From positions 247,427 to 311,426 of the forward strand of contig NZ_WACG01000006.1 of NCBI RefSeq assembly GCF_009193255.1: a DNA stretch of 64,000 nucleotides, read 5' to 3'. This stretch comes from Arthrobacter koreensis (lineage in GTDB: Bacteria; Actinomycetota; Actinomycetes; Actinomycetales; Micrococcaceae). The first letter of the stretch is position 1. Every line of letters begins with the position of its first letter. Position numbers and translations under genes: made by a program. Under the pieces are notes generated by a model. That model had not been told where the DNA came from. It made no database searches and was given only the letters and a program-made list of their open reading frames with translations. Below are positions 59,545 to 64,000 of the stretch, in pieces.

Positions 59545-62004
59545 ATGTTCGCCCTTGCCAAAGCATCCATCCGTCACCACCGAGGCGGGTTCGCCGGTGT
59601 GTTCGTTGCCGTCTTCCTCGCTGCTGCGCTCATCACGGCCATGGGCGTGCTCATCGAATCCGGGCTGCGCGGCGGTACCGCAGTGCAGCGCCTGCAGGCG
59701 GCCGACGTCGTGGTGGGAGCGCCGCAGTCGATTCCGGTTCCCGAAGACCTTCCGGCAGTCTTTCCCGAACGCGTCCTGCTGGCCGGTGAAACGGTCCAGG
59801 ACATCGAGGCCGTGCCCGGCGTTCGGAGCGCCGTCGGGACCGTGGAGATTCCTCTGGCAACAGCAGACGGCCAGCCTGTCCTTGCCGCTGCCTGGGACTC
59901 CGCTGCCCTCGCACCGTACACCCTGACCGCTGGAGAGGCTCCGCAGGCTTCCCGTGAGGTGGCGGTTGACCCGTCCTTCGGCGCGGAACCGGGAAGCCGC
60001 ATAACCCTCAGCCACGGAGGCGTCCGCACCGAGTACACCGTTACCGGCATCGTGGCCCCGCCGGCAGGACATACTGCTCCGGCAGCCTTCCTCAGCACGG
60101 CCGGTGCGGCGGCACTGTGGCCGCACGGGGACGCGGTTGCGGCCGTGGGGGTCTTCACCGAGCCCGCAGCCAACCCGAAGCAGGTGGCCGCGGACATCGA
60201 GGCGGCAGTTTCCGGCGTCGTCACCTACACGGGGAACGCGCGCGGAGACGTAGAGAACCTGGGCGGAGCCGGCGCCCGGTCCATGCTGCTGCTGCTCAGC
60301 AGTTCACTGGCCGGTGTGGCGGTCATGACGGCGGTGTTCGTGACTGCCGGAACGCTGTCCCTTTCCATCTTTTCCCGGCGGCGCGAGTTCGCCATGCTGC
60401 GGGCCATCGGCGCCGGGACGGACCAGACCCTGGGCCTGGTGGTGCGCGAAGTCCTCCTGGTCTCCACGGCCGCGGCTGTGATGGGAGCGGTTCCCGGATT
60501 CTGGCTGGCGGGGTTCCTCGGCCGGCAGTTCACGGGTGCGGGAGTGATTCCGGAAGGCTTCGAGCTCTCCTACAGCCCGCTTCCCGTAGTGGGTGCCGTC
60601 CTGGTCAGCGTTGCGGCCGCTGTCGGCGCGTCCCTGGTCTCCGCCCGCGGCACGGTCCGGGCAGCACCGGTCACCGCGCTGCGTGAAGCGGTCACCGAGT
60701 CCGGCCGGCTGAGCCGCGGACGCGTTCTCACCGGGCTTTCCCTGCTCGGTTTCGGTCTGCTGGCAGCCCTGCTGCCCGCCGCCGTCCCCGGAAGCGCGGG
60801 CCTGACCGCAGCGGCGTCGAGCATTCTGCTGCTGGTGATCGGTGCGGGCATGCTGGGACCCTGGATTGTGGCCGGGGCCCTGAGGCTGGCGTCCCCGCTG
60901 CTGCGGCACAGCAGGTCAGCTCCGCTGGTCCTGGCCGGAGCAGGAGCGGAGGCGTTTCCGCGCCGGCTCGCGGCCGGAATCGTGCCGCTTGCCCTGGCCC
61001 TGGCCCTTGGGTCCGTGCAGTTCTTCCTGCCGGAGACAGTTGAATCCGAAGCACAGCGCCAGGCCCGCGACGGCGTCGTGGCCGGATACGCGGTCAGCGC
61101 GCCCGCGGGCATCTCCCCCGAGCTGGCGGACGCGGTCGCCGAACTGCCCGGTGTGGAAAGCGCGACGCCGATGGCTCAGTCTGCGCTCCTGCTCCAGACG
61201 CGTTTCCTGGGCCTGGACGACGGCGTGCAGCCCGTCGGCGTGCAGGGTATCGCGCCCGAGAACCTGGACAACGTGCTGGACCTGGGCGTTCGCGAGGGAT
61301 CACTGGACCGGCTCTCGGAACCCGGAACGGTGGCGGTCAGCATCGATCTGGCGCGGGAAAACGGTCTGGCCCCCGGGGACTCGTTCGGGTTCCACTTCGG
61401 CGACGGAGCTGCGGCGGACGCCGTCGTCGTCGCGACGTACGAACGCGGGCTCGGCTTCGGCGACGTGATCATGGACAACGCCGCACTGCTCCCGCACACC
61501 ACCACCGGGCTCAACACGCAGTTGCTGCTGGCAGCTCCGGAAGCCGACGCCGGCAGCCTGCAAACTGCGGTCGAAACCCTGGGCCTGTCCCTCCTGGACC
61601 GTGCTGAACTCGGAGCGGCGGGAGCTGCGGAACGCGGTGCGGAATCGTGGGCGAACGTGCTGGCGATGCTGATCCTGCTGGGCTATCTGGCCGTGTCCGT
61701 GGGCAACTCGCTAATCATGTCCACGGCGCGGCGTCGCCCGGAGCTGATGCTGCTGCGCAGGCTCGGCGCGACCGACGCGCAGCTGCGGCGTATGACCGGC
61801 GCCGAATCCGCGCTGATGGTGGCTGCCGCCGTCGTCGTTGGGACTGTCCTGGCCCTGCCGCCGCTGATGGGAATCGCCCTGAACGTTTCCGGAGAGCCGC
61901 TGCCCACGATCCAGCCGCTGGTGTACCTGGCGTTGGCGGGCGGGGCGGCGCTGCTCGGCATGGGCGCGGTGTCCGTGGCGACCCGCTTCGCCCTGCGGCC
62001 GTAG
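59545..62004 (+). CDS. FtsX/MacB-type ABC permease
   Basis: An 819-residue permease with two FtsX-like core repeats. A first helix (about 18-38) is followed by a large extracytoplasmic domain, then three helices (about 245-400, with FSRRREFAMLRAIGAG), a middle helix pair, a second external domain, and three C-terminal helices (STARRRPELMLLRRLGATDAQLRRM). The start follows AAGGAACTGAC. With the ATPase and the divergent two-component system it forms a sensing-and-efflux module like Bce or MacB systems, likely for cell-envelope-active peptides or lipids. Substrate unproven. Confidence 0.87.
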   Translation: MFALAKASIRHHRGGFAGVFVAVFLAAALITAMGVLIESGLRGGTAVQRLQAADVVVGAPQSIPVPEDLPAVFPERVLLAGETVQDIEAVPGVRSAVGTVEIPLATADGQPVLAAAWDSAALAPYTLTAGEAPQASREVAVDPSFGAEPGSRITLSHGGVRTEYTVTGIVAPPAGHTAPAAFLSTAGAAALWPHGDAVAAVGVFTEPAANPKQVAADIEAAVSGVVTYTGNARGDVENLGGAGARSMLLLLSSSLAGVAVMTAVFVTAGTLSLSIFSRRREFAMLRAIGAGTDQTLGLVVREVLLVSTAAAVMGAVPGFWLAGFLGRQFTGAGVIPEGFELSYSPLPVVGAVLVSVAAAVGASLVSARGTVRAAPVTALREAVTESGRLSRGRVLTGLSLLGFGLLAALLPAAVPGSAGLTAAASSILLLVIGAGMLGPWIVAGALRLASPLLRHSRSAPLVLAGAGAEAFPRRLAAGIVPLALALALGSVQFFLPETVESEAQRQARDGVVAGYAVSAPAGISPELADAVAELPGVESATPMAQSALLLQTRFLGLDDGVQPVGVQGIAPENLDNVLDLGVREGSLDRLSEPGTVAVSIDLARENGLAPGDSFGFHFGDGAAADAVVVATYERGLGFGDVIMDNAALLPHTTTGLNTQLLLAAPEADAGSLQTAVETLGLSLLDRAELGAAGAAERGAESWANVLAMLILLGYLAVSVGNSLIMSTARRRPELMLLRRLGATDAQLRRMTGAESALMVAAAVVVGTVLALPPLMGIALNVSGEPLPTIQPLVYLALAGGAALLGMGAVSVATRFALRP

Positions 62005-62026
62005 CAGCGGATCTACCCGGACAAAC

Positions 62027-62059
62027 AGAAACGCCCCGGTCTTGGACCGGGGCGTTTCT
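62027..62059. terminator. Strong bidirectional terminator
   Basis: AGAAACGCCCCGGTC and its exact complement (15 bp) flank a TTG loop. One side ends the FtsX-type permease gene; the other lies just past the leftward tRNA-Ser gene. T-rich bases within each distal arm support termination in both directions. Confidence 0.85.
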
Positions 62060-62076
62060 GGTGATGATTTCTCATC

Positions 62077-62164
62077 TGGCGGAGGATGGGGGATTTGAAC
62101 CCCCGAGGGCGTTAACCCAACACGCGTTCCAGGCGTGCGCCATAGGCCGCTAGGCGAATCCTCC
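62077..62164 (-). tRNA. tRNA-Ser (GGA anticodon)
   Basis: On the minus strand the gene begins GGAGGATTCGCC and ends ATCCTCCG followed by an encoded CCA. The acceptor stem GGAGGAT pairs with ATCCTCC. The anticodon loop reads CTGGAAC, giving GGA, so serine. A long variable arm (GTTGGGTTAACGCCC) marks the class II tRNA, and the T arm is GGGGGTTCAAATCCCCC. Confidence 0.95.
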
Positions 62165-62230
62165 AGGCTTTGCTCGTCAAGAGCAGATATAAGACTACCG
62201 GACATTGAAGCAATTACCGAATCGGCGGTG

Positions 62231-62878
62231 TCATGCCCCGCCGGCCGCATTGCGCCGTCGGCTCCCAACCAGCCGGAGGCCCAGGTTGATCACCAGGATG
62301 GACAACCAGGAGTACTCCGCTGCAGAGGGACTCACGAAGGCGATGGGAATCGAGAGGATGAAGACGGCGGGGGTGATCGGTGCACGGACGCGGGCGTATT
62401 GGAGCAGGCCCGGGTTCACATCGTCCCGGAACAGCCCGTGCCGGCGGCAGTAGGACCACATCAGCGTGTTGACCGAGCCGGTCAGCCCAAGCGCCGCCGC
62501 ATAAATAACGACGCCGAGGCTCGTGTCATCGTGCAGCGCCAGCATGTCCGTGGCATAGGCCAGCAGCGCCACAAAGAACAGGAGGAGCAGGTTCAGCCGC
62601 TGCAGACCGCCGGTGAAGCCTTTGAGGAGGCGGAACAACCGGTGGTGGCTCAACCAGTAGGCGCCGGCAACCGCGAAAGAGAGGGCGTAGGCGAAGAATT
62701 CCGGGCGCTGCTCCAGGATGGCCTGGCCCAGCTGGTCCGGTGGAACGTCCGGCGCCTTGATGTCCACGGCCAGGAGCGTCATGGCAATGGCGAATACGGC
62801 GTCGCTGAAGAACATCGTGCGTTCGGTGTCCGGCCCGGAGTCGAGCCCGCGCTTGAAGGAGCTGCTGTTCTCCGTCAT
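62231..62878 (-). CDS. TMEM175-type potassium channel (DUF1211)
   Basis: A 215-residue membrane protein of the bacterial TMEM175 family. The first helix carries the hallmark RTMFFSDAVFAIAMTLL (FSD motif), followed by five further hydrophobic segments and SYCRRHGLF between helices. Bacterial members have a single six-helix unit and assemble as tetramers that conduct K+ or other monovalent ions. It stands alone between tRNA-Ser and a 5S rRNA gene. Confidence 0.85.
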   Translation of the reverse strand: MTENSSSFKRGLDSGPDTERTMFFSDAVFAIAMTLLAVDIKAPDVPPDQLGQAILEQRPEFFAYALSFAVAGAYWLSHHRLFRLLKGFTGGLQRLNLLLLFFVALLAYATDMLALHDDTSLGVVIYAAALGLTGSVNTLMWSYCRRHGLFRDDVNPGLLQYARVRAPITPAVFILSIPIAFVSPSAAEYSWLSILVINLGLRLVGSRRRNAAGGA

Positions 62879-62947
62879 TTACCCAGTCTGTTCCCCTTGT
62901 CCGGGGCGGGGTAGGCCTGGTCCTGCGTACAGGCAGGGGAGAAACAG

Positions 62948-62982
62948 AAAAGGACCCGTACGACTTTGTACGGATCCTTTTC
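62948..62982 (-). terminator. Terminator of the first 5S rRNA gene
   Basis: AAAAGGATCCGTAC pairs with GTACGGGTCCTTTT around a short loop; on the minus strand the hairpin lies just after the 5S 3' end and closes with a T-run, as in intrinsic terminators. Confidence 0.8.
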
Positions 62983-62993
62983 CTTACGGTATG

Positions 62994-63110
62994 TCCGGCG
63001 GTGACCTACTCTCCCACACCCTCCCGAGTGCAGTACCATCGGCGCTGTGGGCCTTAGCTTCCGGGTTCGGAATGGGACCGGGCGTTTCCCCCACGCAATG
63101 ACCGCCGTAA
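62994..63110 (-). rRNA. rrf: 5S ribosomal RNA (complete copy)
   Basis: On the minus strand the sequence begins TTACGGCGGTCATTGCGTGG and ends GTAGGTCACCGCCGGAC, about 117 bases, with complementary ends (GGCGGTCA and the 3' TCACCGCC arm). Internal CCCATTCCGAACCCGGAAG and GATGGTACTGCACTCGGGAG are universal 5S blocks. It is not preceded by 23S in this window; another 5S copy lies about 0.8 kb upstream. Confidence 0.95.
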
Positions 63111-63889
63111 CCCTTTATCCTCGCTTTCGCGGGAAAACCTGGGTCACGCGCCGCTTCGCTTTCCGTTTCCGGATCCCTCTACGGCGGTGATGCTCTACTA
63201 TCTTACCCTGTTTTTTGCGGTGCTTTGACCACGGGTTGTGGGGGGCCGGTCGCGGATGGGGGGCGGGGTGGCCTGGGGGTTTTGGCCGCGCCGGCCGGGG
63301 TCTGGTCCGGCCGGGGTTGCGGTGTTTCTTTAAGCTGCGGCAATGCTGCGGGCCGATATTCGGTGGCGCCCCGGCCAGAATGCACGGAGTCCGAGACTCA
63401 GTGCAACACCCTCATCCGACAACAGCCTGGCCCCACTTGGTTTCCCAGCCGTCGTGGCCGATGTTGCTCCTGGGGGTCCGCGGGGCCCGTGGTTCCCACC
63501 CGCCGTGACGGTGGTTCCCAGTCGTCGTGGCCGGTGTTGCTCCTGGGGTCATGTCCCGACGGCGGTTCCCAGTCGTCGTGGCCGGTGTTTCCGATGGGGT
63601 TCCGCACCGCGGTGGTTCCCAGCCCTCGTGACCGGTGGTGCCTGGTGTGGTCCCGGAATGGGGCAGGAGTCACAGGGACTGGGAACCCCGGCCCGGCCGG
63701 CTGTTCCAGTCCCCATATTTCCGGCCAGACCCCGAGGGCCGGGAACGGCTGGTTAAACACGGAAAGGGCCCGCACCAGGGTGCAGGCCCAAAGAACACAC
63801 ACGATCAGCTCGGGCCGCCGGCCCCGGTACCCGCACCCGCCGGTCACGACCCGGGTGTCCCGGCCCGCAAAACCGGTGGTGTTAAAGCA
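63111..63889. other. Spacer between two 5S rRNA genes
   Basis: No convincing gene. The part next to the first 5S (63111-63230) is AT-richer and may contain a promoter or processing sites for that 5S gene; on the minus strand TAAGAT is a possible -10. The middle holds imperfect tandem repeats (63439-63650). The rest is GC-rich non-coding sequence. Confidence 0.6.
63439..63650. repeat. Imperfect 51-bp tandem repeat in the 5S spacer
   Basis: Four copies begin with GGTTCCCAG or GGTTTCCCAG at 63439, 63513, 63564 and 63614, with a short 22-bp copy at 63491. The shared core is GGTTCCCAGTCGTCGTGGCC followed by a GTGTT/TGGGG tract. Spacing of full units is 50-52 bp. They do not code for protein. Confidence 0.75.
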
Positions 63890-63921
63890 GTTCAGGCCCC
63901 GCAACCCTGCGGGGCCTGAAC
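63890..63921 (-). terminator. Terminator after the second 5S rRNA gene
   Basis: GTTCAGGCCCCGCA and its exact complement (14 bp) flank a 4-base loop, just downstream (leftwards) of the partial 5S gene. It probably ends the main rRNA operon transcript, so the first 5S gene must have its own promoter or rely on read-through. Confidence 0.75.
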
Positions 63922-63933
63922 CTGTAATGATTG

Positions 63934-64000
63934 TCCGGCGGTGACCTACTCTCCCACACCCTCCCGAGTGCAGTACCATCGGCGCTGCGGGTCTTAGCTT
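63934..64000 (-). rRNA. rrf: 5S ribosomal RNA, 3' part (cut by window end)
   Basis: The minus strand carries the 3' half of a second 5S gene, matching the first copy through GATGGTACTGCACTCGGGAG and the 3' end. It differs at two bases in the helix near 63988-63993 (GCGGGTC versus GTGGGCC on the plus strand). Its 5' part lies outside the window, presumably next to a 23S gene. Confidence 0.9.

Noticed and set aside
1..64000. CRISPR arrays, transposases, integrases, prophage genes
   Set aside because: No direct-repeat/spacer array and no recognisable transposase, integrase or phage structural gene was found, even at the borders of the AT-richer island.

Overview
The window is 64 kb of high-GC DNA whose gene content fits a Gram-positive actinobacterium, most likely Arthrobacter or a close relative in the Micrococcaceae. 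The pointers are the conserved trio of MSMEG_4193-type phosphatase, DUF3090 and SCO1664-type protein; a mycothiol-type ArsC with an ArsR carrying paired N-terminal cysteines; heavy use of GTG starts and ATGA/TAATG overlaps; and Actinobacteria-style two-component systems. The genus call is inference, because no 16S sequence is present.

Layout. 1-5.1 kb: end of an unknown gene, an M20 dipeptidase, a class II glutamine amidotransferase, an S51-type peptidase, an atypical protein-kinase-like gene and a hemerythrin. 5.1-8.5 kb: an APC permease and pyruvate:quinone oxidoreductase (poxB). 8.7-12.2 kb: phosphatase, DUF3090, SCO1664-type kinase-fold protein and small genes. 12.3-17.7 kb: an AcoR/MimR-like regulator divergent from an amidohydrolase, MIP18-family protein, zinc alcohol dehydrogenase and acetoin-reductase-like SDR, with two GTCTC/GAGAC palindromes between them. 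This resembles the accessory half of a propane-monooxygenase cluster without the monooxygenase. 17.8-20.3 kb: an OmpR-type two-component system divergent from a VanY-like D,D-carboxypeptidase. 20.5-29.8 kb: a tightly overlapping operon of polar amino acid ABC transporter, CapA protein, family III CoA transferase and two 2-hydroxyacyl-CoA dehydratase-like subunits, then an MFS exporter and a MarR regulator. The dehydratase-like subunits seem to have lost most iron-sulfur cluster cysteines and no activator ATPase gene is beside them; this is my best candidate for an undescribed system.

30.3-41.1 kb is a defence region. An AT-richer segment carries an RloC/PrrC-like anticodon-nuclease candidate, a PD-(D/E)XK nuclease-like protein and an AlbA/Schlafen-domain protein. 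It is followed by a high-GC jetABC (Wadjet/MksFEB) operon with no jetD; the next locus is a decayed DUF2332 gene. 42.0-48.6 kb is an arsenic-resistance region: flavoprotein with a cysteine-rich tail, arsC, acr3, divergent arsR, then an MpaB-like oxygenase, a DsbA-like lipoprotein and an ArsB/SLC13-like permease. 48.6-53.7 kb holds a ketosynthase, acyl-CoA ligase and FabL-like reductase set divergent from a cupin and a TetR regulator, with a perfect palindrome between. 53.7-56.4 kb: a PucR/CdaR-type regulator divergent from an M20 deacylase. 56.5-62.0 kb: a NarL-type two-component system, whose kinase carries a long low-complexity insertion in its ATP lid, divergent from a MacB/FtsX-type ABC transporter. 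62.0-64 kb: tRNA-Ser(GGA), a TMEM175-type channel and two 5S rRNA genes about 0.8 kb apart (the second cut by the window end), separated by a spacer with imperfect 51-bp repeats.
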